A stretch of 55,336 bases of DNA from Candidatus Kuenenia hertensis (GTDB lineage Bacteria; Planctomycetota; Brocadiia; Brocadiales; Brocadiaceae). The stretch is from positions 1 through 55,336 of the forward strand of contig SOET01000030.1 in the NCBI GenBank assembly GCA_021646465.1. Reading direction: 5' to 3'. The translations under genes and the position numbers were made by a program. Positions 25,343-33,516 of this stretch are shown here, piece by piece; position 1 is the stretch's first letter, and each line of letters opens with the position of its first letter. A model generated the notes under the pieces. That model searched no databases. It was not told where the DNA came from and saw only the letters and a program-made list of their open reading frames with translations.

Positions 25343-26254
25343 TTATTGTGCATCCAAAGCGTTTAAAATTTCCCGACACGTTTTATTATCTGAGTTCATT
25401 GACAGAATAAAATGAATTCTGCGACGAATCTCCCCTTTCCTCGATGCTTCAGGATTTAAACAATATTGAAAATAGTGTGATTGTATAAGACTCATATGTA
25501 TATCTTCCTGGAACGGGTTTAATGCAATGGATTGTTTTAAGACTTCCTCAGCGGCAGAATAATTTGAAATTGTCAAATACATTTCTCCCAGTTTATTGAG
25601 AACCGCCACTTCGTATGGTTTCAATTCAGAAGCCCGTTTAAGAAACCGGATCGCCTCCTGGCAATTCCCCAACTGTGCATAAAGATTTCCCAAATTAAAT
25701 AAGGCTTTTATATGATTGGGGTCTCTTTTTAAAACATTTTCATATTCCTTTATGGCTTCATCAAACATGTCATGTGTATCATAGAGAACCGCCAGGCAGA
25801 AATAGGGAAAAATGGCATTCGGATCATGAGCAATCGTTTTTTTATATTGTTCTACTGCTCCATTATAATTACCTTCCAATTCGAGTATTTTAGCAATATT
25901 AATCATTGCCTCAATATTTTCAGGATTTATCTTTAAGGCTTTTTCGTACATTTGTTTTGCACTGCCTAACCTGGCCATTTTCTCATAAACATAGCCAAGA
26001 TTATTAAACGCTTCTTCGTTATCGGGCTCCAAAGCGGTCGCTTTCTGAAAACACTTTAGCGCCTCATCATAATCGTTCCTGGCAAGATAAATAAACCCCA
26101 GGTTCACATAGGCATCGGTGAAACTGTTATCATTCCTGATACTTTGTTTGTAAGCCTCTATTGCCTGTTCCGAATTGGGAAGAATGTGATCATATTTTTT
26201 CCCTTCTGCGAACCAATTTCGTGCTAATGTTTTTTTGTTCATTGCTATGAGCAT
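25343..26254 (-). CDS. TPR-repeat protein
   Basis: The 303-residue protein is almost entirely tetratricopeptide repeats: at least seven units of 34 residues such as AYVNLGFIYLARNDYDEALKC, AFNNLGYVYEKMARLGSAKQ and ALFNLGNLYAQLGNCQEAIR. There is no signal peptide or membrane segment, so it is probably cytoplasmic. An internal ATG four codons downstream is an alternative start. It lies between the ExeA-like ATPase gene and cvpA. TPR proteins in pilus loci (for example PilF) often act as assembly pilotins, but those are lipoproteins; the lack of a lipobox argues against that role here. Confidence 0.87.
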   Translation of the reverse strand: MLIAMNKKTLARNWFAEGKKYDHILPNSEQAIEAYKQSIRNDNSFTDAYVNLGFIYLARNDYDEALKCFQKATALEPDNEEAFNNLGYVYEKMARLGSAKQMYEKALKINPENIEAMINIAKILELEGNYNGAVEQYKKTIAHDPNAIFPYFCLAVLYDTHDMFDEAIKEYENVLKRDPNHIKALFNLGNLYAQLGNCQEAIRFLKRASELKPYEVAVLNKLGEMYLTISNYSAAEEVLKQSIALNPFQEDIHMSLIQSHYFQYCLNPEASRKGEIRRRIHFILSMNSDNKTCREILNALDAQ

Positions 26255-26306
26255 AGTATAGTAGTAAAAAAAAACGAAAAGTATTTGTGCTCCCGACCAT
26301 TATCTT

Positions 26307-27656
26307 TTATCCTATCTTGCTTAATACCAGATCTCTGATTTCACTCCAGATAGATACCGGATCTGCATAAGGAGATTTTGTCAACTGCGGATTTTCTTTA
26401 AGAGTTTTGGCCGCCATTGCGCCTGCTAATTTAAGGCGGTGTTCCTGTGTAGTTGATTGAGCCTGCTGGATTAAGTCAGAAGGGAGAATTATTCTCAGCT
26501 TGCACTCCCCGATTTCTGTTTCTGCTATATCATCTTGCACTAAAGAATCGTTGTTTATAACAGATGCAGGCATCGCGCATGAACTTGACTGCGTTATGAA
26601 TGGCTCAAAGTACTCATTTTTATTTAATGACAAGGAGTCTTCTTCCGTAGAATTTTCTTCAGGCAAATCAATTGACGGTTCTTTCATACTCCACTTTTCG
26701 ACCAATTGTTCATCGTGTTCTTCTTTCTGATTTACGGATACTTTCTCGTGTACTATTTCCAGTTCCTCTACAGAAGAAGGAATCATTTCCTCCTTTGGTC
26801 TTTTTCGCGGCATCCTCTTTTGGACGGCAGGGCCGGTGATTTTACGGAAACGTTCTCCTACCTGATGTATCACCTCTCCATTAATTTCACAGAATCCGTT
26901 TGTTTCACCTGCTTTTAAAGCTAATTTGCAAATTTTATTAATAAGACGGGGTATGCCATGTTCCGAATGTTCCCATATAATATTAAACGCATCATCAGTA
27001 AAAATTTTTCTTTTTCCCCCCGCAAGCTTTATCCGTGTTTCAACATAAGACTTTACCATATCGATCGATGGAATTTTTTCAATTTTGTTATACGTCCCGA
27101 TACGTTGAAAAAGATTTGCAAATTTCGGTTGTTCAAGCCTTCGTGCTAGCTCCATTTGTCCCGCGAGCACCATGGTGAATAAGTTCCGTTTATCGTCCTG
27201 CATATTGGTAAGCAACCGTAAATTTTCCAGGTTTGCAGAAGAAATGGCATTTGCTTCATCAATAAAAACGAGAACCTTTTTCCCCTCGTCAATAGTTTTA
27301 AACAATAATTTATTAAATATTTCTATTAAATCGACTTTCTTCTTTTCTTCACATTGCTTTCCGGTTATCTGTCCGATTATTTCCCTCATAAGCTGCACAA
27401 ATGTAGTGCTTGGATTCGTAATAAGAGCAATTTTATATTTATCCTGAGCTATCGAATCTATAATCATTCTAAGAGACATGGTTTTACCAAGTCCCACATC
27501 TCCGACGATAACGGCGATACATTCTCCGCCTTCCTCTATTGCAAATAGAGTTTCTGCAATTGCATTTTCCATGGAAGTATGACATTCTGCATACATTGAA
27601 GGGTCCGGAACATTATCAAAGGGCGGTTTTTCAAGATTCCAGTAATTGTAGTACAT
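26307..27656 (-). CDS. ExeA/GspA-like AAA+ ATPase
   Basis: ATG 27656 follows GGAGG. The 449-residue protein starts MYYNYWNLEKPPFDNVPDP, the hallmark N terminus of ExeA-type ATPases (YxxxWgLxxxPFxxtPDP). It has Walker A GDVGLGKT near 52-59, Walker B VLVFIDEANA near 124-133, and a sensor region ending HGIPRLINKICKLAL. ExeA with ExeB helps insert or assemble the secretin through peptidoglycan; related ATPases also occur in exopolysaccharide loci. Unlike classical ExeA there is no membrane helix or peptidoglycan-binding domain. After residue 270 the chain is an acidic, low-complexity linker with a short conserved-looking tail (LIQQAQSTTQEHRLKLAGAM). It lies in the same direction as the secretin and PilM-O genes. 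Confidence 0.88.
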   Translation of the reverse strand: MYYNYWNLEKPPFDNVPDPSMYAECHTSMENAIAETLFAIEEGGECIAVIVGDVGLGKTMSLRMIIDSIAQDKYKIALITNPSTTFVQLMREIIGQITGKQCEEKKKVDLIEIFNKLLFKTIDEGKKVLVFIDEANAISSANLENLRLLTNMQDDKRNLFTMVLAGQMELARRLEQPKFANLFQRIGTYNKIEKIPSIDMVKSYVETRIKLAGGKRKIFTDDAFNIIWEHSEHGIPRLINKICKLALKAGETNGFCEINGEVIHQVGERFRKITGPAVQKRMPRKRPKEEMIPSSVEELEIVHEKVSVNQKEEHDEQLVEKWSMKEPSIDLPEENSTEEDSLSLNKNEYFEPFITQSSSCAMPASVINNDSLVQDDIAETEIGECKLRIILPSDLIQQAQSTTQEHRLKLAGAMAAKTLKENPQLTKSPYADPVSIWSEIRDLVLSKIG

Positions 27657-27670
27657 TTTTTTACCTCCGT

Positions 27671-28171
27671 TTAGAATGTTGGCTTGTTTTTTTCTGCTTC
27701 ACTTTCTACATTTTTAGCGAGATAATCCAGCACATCATCCATTGAAACACGTCTGAGTTTCCCCAACTTGTAGCTTTTTATTTTTTGTTTCAATATGAGT
27801 TTTTTTAGAAAACTTTTGCTTATTTGCAGCATTTGACATACTTGTCTGGGCTTAAGCATTTTTAATGAATCTGGTTTTTCGAGATAAAATTTAAAGATTA
27901 TTTGCCCTGTACCCTGCTGGCGCAGGTTTAACAAAGAATCATTAGAGGCTGTATTCATCAAGGAATTAACATACTCATTCGATTTCACTACGTTACATTG
28001 TTCCTGAGTCAATCGAAAAGTAATTACGTTATTGTCGTCGTTCAATGATTCCTGTATTGTGCTATCCCCTTCACTATGAATGTCTGTATTACCTGACAAT
28101 ACTGATAGCGCATTAAAATTATTTTCCAGAAAACCTTGTTTCCTCCTTTTGACAATACATAATTTTTCCAT
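27671..28171 (-). CDS. Excisionase/MerR-like helix-turn-helix protein
   Basis: The 166-residue product begins 14 bases upstream of the ExeA-like gene and has AGGTGA before its ATG. The C-terminal third (about 108-160) is an excisionase-type winged helix: MLKPRQVCQMLQISKSFLKKLI, then QKIKSYKLGKLRRVSMDDVLDYL. This matches the helix_turn_helix_17 family. The N-terminal two thirds are polar and match nothing I recognise. It is the first gene after the tandem riboswitch leader, so it may be a regulator made only when the leader is read through. Direct DNA targets are unknown. Confidence 0.8.
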   Translation of the reverse strand: MEKLCIVKRRKQGFLENNFNALSVLSGNTDIHSEGDSTIQESLNDDNNVITFRLTQEQCNVVKSNEYVNSLMNTASNDSLLNLRQQGTGQIIFKFYLEKPDSLKMLKPRQVCQMLQISKSFLKKLILKQKIKSYKLGKLRRVSMDDVLDYLAKNVESEAEKNKPTF

Positions 28172-28300
28172 AGTTCACCTACCATAAAGTTTTTAAGACA
28201 AGTTTACGAATGTATCCGAAGAAAATATCCGGATGAATCATTGTAAAATATTCAGAACATACTAATGCAACATGAAAAGTATGTAAAACCTCCTTTCATC

Positions 28301-28350
28301 AAAAAAAAAGACCCAAGGCAGATATTTGATATCTGACGCTTGGGTCTTCG
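28301..28350 (-). terminator. Terminator of second riboswitch (leader-proximal to pilus locus)
   Basis: On the minus strand, AAGACCCAAGCGTCAGATAT pairs with ATATCTGCCTTGGGTCTT, followed by nine T residues. The 5' arm CGAAGACCCA (28341-28350) is exactly complementary to TGGGTCTTCG inside the upstream aptamer (28508-28517). That allows a mutually exclusive antiterminator. Confidence 0.85.
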
Positions 28351-28484
28351 TTACACAATGCGGAAGTAAATAACGTATTATTTAACGTTCACATAGTCTG
28401 GCGTTGCAGGACTAACTAATTACAGCCGTTACATAGACAAAAGATGTTCTGAACGATAAATAAACTTTTTTATCGGCTGAATTT

Positions 28485-28560
28485 GGTAACCTGGCATTCT
28501 TCTTTATCGAAGACCCATGGCTTTGCGTCCCAGCCTCACGGCTGGTTTGCCTTTTTCAAA
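28485..28560 (-). promoter_or_regulatory. Cyclic di-GMP-I (GEMM-I) riboswitch aptamer, second of tandem pair
   Basis: Read on the minus strand: GGCAAACC, a hairpin CAGCC-GTGA-GGCTG with a GNRA loop, GGGACGCAAAGC, a second hairpin TCTTC...GAAGA, and the closing GGTTACC (28485-28491). All conserved blocks of the c-di-GMP-I class are present in order. A terminator lies about 135 bases downstream and the pilus locus begins about 310 bases downstream. Class and ligand follow from family knowledge; binding is not shown. Confidence 0.9.
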
Positions 28561-28784
28561 TTGCTGTTTTATTTTTATAGTTTACTGGATTTTGTTTCCT
28601 CCTTTTTTTCTAATAAAAACTATTTTCATCCAACATTCTATGTCGGTGCAATTTTGATTACACTGAAAAAATGATCGGATGAAAACGGTACGGATTTAAG
28701 GAAAATATAAAAATTTTTTTCCCTCTCAAATACCAACTATGCATTAATTATTTGAACGTCATCGTTTATTATAATTTTTTGCTC

Positions 28785-28832
28785 AAAAAAAAAGACCCAA
28801 GTACAGATACATTATCTGCCGTGGGTCTTTTT
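28785..28832 (-). terminator. Terminator of first riboswitch
   Basis: On the minus strand, AAGACCCAC...AGATA pairs with TATCT...TTGGGTCTT, followed by nine T residues. The 5' arm AAGACCCA is complementary to TGGGTCTT in the first aptamer. The layout repeats that of the second terminator with different loop and stem details. Confidence 0.8.
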
Positions 28833-28929
28833 AGTTTCAATAAAGAAGGTTTTCAATCTCAACACATAAGCGAAACACGTGATTGCAACGTTTTTTTCCA
28901 AAGCTTACGTGTAAAAAAGAAACATAATT

Positions 28930-29050
28930 AAATGGTCCTTGGCCGCCTTGACTCCTCGACTCCGCCCGGAATGACATCATGCTAAGCGGATCGAAATAAC
29001 GTCATGCTGAGCGGAGTCGAAGTATTGACATTTCTAAACGTTTAATTATG
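28930..29050. repeat. GTCATGCTGAGCGGAGTCGAAG-type repeat in the leader
   Basis: The segment holds CTCGACTCCGCCCGGAATGAC and, inverted, GTCATGCTGAGCGGAGTCGA, plus a degenerate middle copy. This is a repeat type widespread in bacterial genomes. It lies between the first aptamer and its terminator. It ends in ATTTCTAAACGTTTAATTA, related to the tails near 4460, 30690 and 52494. Confidence 0.6.
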
Positions 29051-29059
29051 TTTCCTTCT

Positions 29060-29140
29060 AAAACTGGCAACCTGGCATTCTTCTTTATCGAAGACCCATG
29101 GCTTTGCGTCCCAACCTCACGATTGGTTTGCCTTTTTCAA
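29060..29140 (-). promoter_or_regulatory. Cyclic di-GMP-I (GEMM-I) riboswitch aptamer, first of tandem pair
   Basis: The minus strand reads GGCAAACC, CAATC-GTGA-GGTTG, GGGACGCAAAGC, CATGGGTCTTCG, GAAGAATGCC and GGTTGCC (29066-29072). It is nearly identical to the downstream aptamer, with compensating changes in the first stem, which supports a conserved structure. GGTTGCC restores a perfect pairing with GGCAA. Confidence 0.9.
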
Positions 29141-29178
29141 ATTATCGCATGTCTGTTTGTGACTTTTATCACAAACAG
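29141..29178 (-). promoter_or_regulatory. Candidate promoter with CRP/FNR-type palindrome upstream of the riboswitches
   Basis: CTGTTTGTGA and TCACAAACAG form a perfect 10-bp-arm palindrome (29153-29178) containing TGTGA-N6-TCACA, the CRP consensus. On the minus strand, TGCGATAAT (29141-29149) resembles an extended -10 box placed so that transcripts begin at or just before the first aptamer. The palindrome would be centred about 30 bases upstream of that start. Confidence 0.5.
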
Positions 29179-29426
29179 AAAAACAAATCAAGTAAAAAAT
29201 AAAATGGTTATTAAGTTAACGCTGCTTTCCTTCCTATCGCTATATCGCATCACAAGCATCCTGCCTGTGTTTTTACCGCTCAAGCTGCCTGCCTGTCGGC
29301 AGACAGGAACCCCGCTCTGAATGACAAAGCTCGTCATGAGTAAAGCGAACGGAGCGAAGGGCTCAGATGACATCCACAGTCATCTATGAAAAAGCATGTC
29401 CCTGAGCACATCCGCAGACTCTGTCT

Positions 29427-29527
29427 GTAGGTCGGGTTTCTTACCCGACAACCCGTTTTCATATTGTATTGTCGGGTAAGAAACCCGACCTACTCCCAAA
29501 TTGCCCTGCCAATACAATATGAAAACG
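29427..29527. repeat. Two interleaved inverted repeats
   Basis: Arm A (29427-29450, core GGTCGGGTTTCTTACCCGAC) has its complement at 29470-29493. Arm B (CGTTTTCATATTGTATTG, 29454-29471) has its complement at 29510-29527. The order A-B-A'-B' means that both stems cannot form as a simple nested hairpin. The A motif recurs at 17380-17402. Confidence 0.75.
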
Positions 29528-29677
29528 GCAATTAGTTTCTACAAAAAATCGGGAATGCTCCCTTTCATTTTTCAAACGTATTCGTTGCACTAAAGCATGT
29601 AAATCTTTATAATATTAGCAAATCTGCAATGCCTGTATTTAAAATAAATCAGAAACCGTATTGACAATGTAAATACC

Positions 29678-30633
29678 ATGGAAATCAACAATCCCCATGA
29701 TAAATTTTTCAAAGAGACTTTTTCGATACGGGAAAATGTGATAGATTTTCTTGAGGGGACTTTTCCCCCGGAATTTTAAAAAGACTCGATATATCTACCC
29801 TGGCGCTCGAAAACAACTCCTATATTGACGAGGAACTCAAGGAACATTTTTCGGATATTGTATACACATGCCTTTGTAATGATAAAGAGTTAAAAATCAC
29901 CCTTTTATTTGAACATAAGAGCCATCCTGAAAAGTGCCCACACCTGCAATTATTAAGATATCTTCTCAAGATATGGGAAACGAATATGAAGCAAGTGGAA
30001 GGGCTTGTACAAGTAATTCCAGTGATTTTGTACCATGGAAAAGAAACATGGAAAATCAGGAGATTCAGCGATTGCTTTGAAGGAACGGATGAGGTATTTT
30101 ACCGGTTCATCCCGGAGTTTGAATATCTGCTTACAGACCTTAGTGATTACAGCAACGAGGAGATAAAGGACAAGGTATTCAGAAGGGCGTCTCTTCAAAT
30201 AGCCATGTTGTTAATGAGGAACATATTTGATGAAAAGCATCTTGAAGACAAGTTGAAGGAGTTTTTTGAAATAGGGAAGCGGTATTTTCAGGAGGAAGAA
30301 GGATTAAGGTTTTTAGAAAGTGTAATCAGATATTTATACAATGCACCGGAAATCCCGGTAGAACGGGTAATAGAGACAGTAAAAGAAATATCAGAGGAAG
30401 GAGGTATATTAAGTATGACAATAGCGGCTAGGTTAATAGAAAAAGGGAAAATAGAAGGGAAGATAGAAGGGGAAAAATCACTGTTAATTCGTCTGATAGA
30501 GAGAAAATGGGGCAGGTTGCAACCAAGTATAAAGGAACGTTTGAATAAAATAAATACGCTGGAAGAATTAGAGGCATTAGGTGAAAGGGTTATTACTTCC
30601 GATTGTATTGAAGAATTATTCAGAAACGAATAA
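29678..30633 (+). pseudogene. Rpn/YhgA-like PD-(D/E)XK nuclease, frameshifted
   Basis: ATG 29678 opens MEINNPHDKFFKETFSIREN, the typical start of Rpn-family recombination-promoting nucleases (PDDEXK_2/Transposase_31). After EGTFPPEF a stop appears at 29777-29779. The family sequence resumes in the next frame at about 29782 (RLDISTLALENNSYIDEELKE) and continues to 30633. Restoring one T in the TTTT run at 29774-29777 would join the parts. The catalytic Asp (SDIVY) and ExK (FEHKS) lie in the second frame, upstream of its first ATG at 29986, so a protein started there would lack them. The gene is therefore inactivated, unless the shift is a sequencing error or is bypassed by slippage. Confidence 0.8.
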
Positions 30634-30656
30634 ATCTTCCTGGTGTTAAGATTCAA

Positions 30657-30686
30657 TGTAGGGGCTGAAAATCTTCAGCCCCTACA
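30657..30686. terminator. Bidirectional hairpin between convergent genes
   Basis: TGTAGGGGCTGAA and TTCAGCCCCTACA form a 13-bp stem with loop AATC. It is placed between the end of the Rpn gene (plus) and the end of comEC (minus). It also resembles dispersed repeats and is followed by the TTGAAATTCCTAAACGTTTA tail. Confidence 0.6.
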
Positions 30687-30707
30687 AAGATTGAAATTCC
30701 TAAACGT

Positions 30708-33209
30708 TTAATTTCTATAAACTGAATACGTTATACCATTCTTGCCCAACAAAAATGTTATAGCCCCGTCTTTGTGTGTTTGAGTGGTTATAATGCTGCG
30801 ATTGTGTAATACATCGATTGTCTTGTGAGACACAGTATTATCATGCGAGTTGATAAATGCGTATGATGGCTGAACCATATCTATAAACGCCTGCAAATTA
30901 TTTGAAGAGGAACCGTGGTGAGGTATTTGAATAATGTCCGACTTGATATGTTCCTGTTTTGATAAGAGCGCCTTTATCCCCTGCCGCTGAATATCCCCAC
31001 ACAAAAGAATTGAGCGTCCGATATATTCAATCATTACCACGCAGGAATTATCATTTGTTGTTGAAGTAGTTAAAGAAAATAATGAAGGATGGAACACTTT
31101 AACTGTTGCGGGTTCAAAACCTTTTATCTCCAATCCATGAAATAGTGCTGCGGTACGGATATTTTTTTTCTGTAAATGTCCGAGTATTCTACGGCCTGTT
31201 TCCGATTTAAAGAAATATGGTTGCGAATAAACTCGCTTTACACTGAATCTTTCAATGATTGAAGGCAAACCATTCCAGTGATCATTATGTTCGTGGGATA
31301 AAATTACCAAATCAATCTTCTTTACTTTTTCAGACCACAAAAAGGGCGCTGCAATGTTCCTTCCTGCATCATAGTTGTGCCATGTGCCTGCATCGTACAG
31401 GATATTTTTACCATTGGGAAATTGAATAAACAGAGCACCACCATGCCCAACATCTAAACAGGTTAATTTTAACGAATGTGAATGGGATTTTATTATGCCG
31501 GAGAATGTGAGAATATTGGCGCTTAATAAACCCCACAATGCAATGTAAATATAGCTTATTGATAAATAAGTACGATAAAGAATTAAGAGCAGTAATGAAT
31601 AATATACTAAAATCCCTGTTAAAGAAGGCCCAATGACATAAAAATGAGAATACGGTAAATGAGAAAGAGTGGTTACGAGTGATTCTAATACAATATCGGT
31701 AGCAGATGCCAGCCATGCAAAAACAGAAGCTAAAGGAGGGAATGCAATTCCGGATATTAGTAAAACAATACCACTGACAATAACAATCCAGAATAATGGA
31801 AACACTATTATACTGGCGATAGAAACGTACGGCGTAAAAAGATGAAAGTAGTATGCAGTGAGTGGAAGGGTCGCTATCCATGCTGCCAGTGAGATGCAGA
31901 AGAGTTTGCGTATATATTTTTTTATCAAAAATAATCTGCCACGTTCTTCCGGCACTTGCAATTTTTCTACAAATAAAACAGTTCTGAATAACGTTGCTTC
32001 AATCTTTGAAGCACCATAGACAATCCCCATCGTTGCCAATATTGATAACTGAAATCCGATGTTGAAAAGATCTGATGGATTTCGCAGGAGTATAAATAAT
32101 ATAGCAGTAAATATGCTGCTGGTAATATCCCATTGCCGGTGTACTAAATAACCAAAAAAGAAAACAATAGCCATAATACTTGCTCGTTGCACGGGAGGAT
32201 TGAAGCCGGTTAAAAACGCGTACAAAAGAGTAACTGACACTATTATGCCTATGGTAACTGTTTGATTGACTCCCAGGGCACGCAATGGAAAAAGTACAGT
32301 AACTATTACTATTCCCACATGAAATCCGCTGATGGCAATGAAGTGAATGATTCCTGTTTTTATAAAAGTATCGATTGTTTCTTCTGACAATCCAACCCTG
32401 TCGCCGAGTAACATACTGCTGATTAACGGGGCGCTATTACTGAAAGTGTGAGTATAAATGGTGTTATTTAGATAATTTTTCAATGCGTACATGAAACCAT
32501 AGAACAGGTTGCGGGGATGCACACCTGATATTTCAATATTGTCTGTATTTATTATTGTCATTAAGGAATGAATAGCATGTTTTTGTCGTTTTAAATATGT
32601 TTTATAATTAAATTCTCCCGGATTACCCGGAGTCTTTGGGAGATACACACAACCAAAGAGTTCTACTTTTTGACCGTAAACCAATTGATGTAAGAGCCGT
32701 TGGCCTTTATTGGAAATTGCCAAATCCTCGTGCGGAAGGTATACATTTACTTTGATATAGCCGGATGACTTTTTCCATCCCGAAACGGTTTCTATCTCAT
32801 TCGTTTGTATGATGAAGGATATTTTATAATCAGAACTTTTATTAAAAGTTTCTGATTGATATTGCAATAATCGTTTATTTGGCGCATTTCCCTTTAAAAT
32901 AACAGGCGGCTTAATAATTGTTCCTCTTACACGTTGTATGGATTTTTTTGCACTTAGTGTATGTGCAATGTGGTTGTCAGGGAGAAAATCATTGCGGCAA
33001 TCGAAGTACGCAACAGAAAGCGCAATCACAAGAACAGGCATAAATATCAGTAATACCGTGCTGTTTTTGGTTAAAAACAAACAGAAAAAACATACCATCC
33101 AGATCATCAGGCATATCCCCAGGGTTATATGCAGGGGAATTTCTGTCAGGGAACCCAGGTAAACACCGCATATAAACAGAAGTGTAATGGGAATGATGGG
33201 TCTTTGCAT
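30708..33209 (-). CDS. comEC: ComEC/Rec2 family DNA-uptake channel
   Basis: From ATG 33209 (MQRPIIPITLLFICGVYLGS) the product is 833 residues. It has N-terminal membrane helices and a soluble OB-like domain (about 90-220), a central competence domain with about eight membrane helices (LLGDRVGLSEETIDTFIKTGIIHFIAISGFHVGI), and a C-terminal metallo-beta-lactamase-like domain with SHEHNDHWNGLPSI, SILLCGD and PHHGSSSNN. ComEC forms the inner-membrane channel for single-stranded DNA in natural transformation, and the hydrolase domain is thought to degrade the other strand. The zinc-type motif is complete. The nearby pilus locus would be a natural partner for DNA uptake. Confidence 0.92.
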   Translation of the reverse strand: MQRPIIPITLLFICGVYLGSLTEIPLHITLGICLMIWMVCFFCLFLTKNSTVLLIFMPVLVIALSVAYFDCRNDFLPDNHIAHTLSAKKSIQRVRGTIIKPPVILKGNAPNKRLLQYQSETFNKSSDYKISFIIQTNEIETVSGWKKSSGYIKVNVYLPHEDLAISNKGQRLLHQLVYGQKVELFGCVYLPKTPGNPGEFNYKTYLKRQKHAIHSLMTIINTDNIEISGVHPRNLFYGFMYALKNYLNNTIYTHTFSNSAPLISSMLLGDRVGLSEETIDTFIKTGIIHFIAISGFHVGIVIVTVLFPLRALGVNQTVTIGIIVSVTLLYAFLTGFNPPVQRASIMAIVFFFGYLVHRQWDITSSIFTAILFILLRNPSDLFNIGFQLSILATMGIVYGASKIEATLFRTVLFVEKLQVPEERGRLFLIKKYIRKLFCISLAAWIATLPLTAYYFHLFTPYVSIASIIVFPLFWIVIVSGIVLLISGIAFPPLASVFAWLASATDIVLESLVTTLSHLPYSHFYVIGPSLTGILVYYSLLLLILYRTYLSISYIYIALWGLLSANILTFSGIIKSHSHSLKLTCLDVGHGGALFIQFPNGKNILYDAGTWHNYDAGRNIAAPFLWSEKVKKIDLVILSHEHNDHWNGLPSIIERFSVKRVYSQPYFFKSETGRRILGHLQKKNIRTAALFHGLEIKGFEPATVKVFHPSLFSLTTSTTNDNSCVVMIEYIGRSILLCGDIQRQGIKALLSKQEHIKSDIIQIPHHGSSSNNLQAFIDMVQPSYAFINSHDNTVSHKTIDVLHNRSIITTQTHKDGAITFLLGKNGITYSVYRN

Positions 33210-33516
33210 GCTTTTTGTCTTTTGAAAACAATAAAACTCTTTACCAAATAAAATATTATAAAATATCAACTCATATTGCCAAATTAAATACACCCATTGG
33301 TATCAATCCTTTTTGGTGTATTTACATATACAAATATTATTGTATATTCTGAAATGGTGTACGGATATAAAAAATAAAAAAGAAACGTATTGAACCGGAC
33401 TGAGAGAAGTTATTGAAATAAATCGTCTCGATAATATCGATAAGAGGGCTGTTTTATTTTCTCAAAAGAGTATAACCGGACTTCTTCAGTAAATGAATAC
33501 TATGGAAGGGGATAGT

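Noticed and set aside
28273-28297. Strong AAAGGAGG on the minus strand just after the second terminator
   Set aside because: The next ATG is about 15 bases away and opens only three codons, so I could not support a leader peptide. It may be incidental or part of leader structure.
28930-29536. Possible CRISPR array
   Set aside because: The repeats here differ in length and orientation, are palindromic and lack regular spacers. No cas gene is present in the window.
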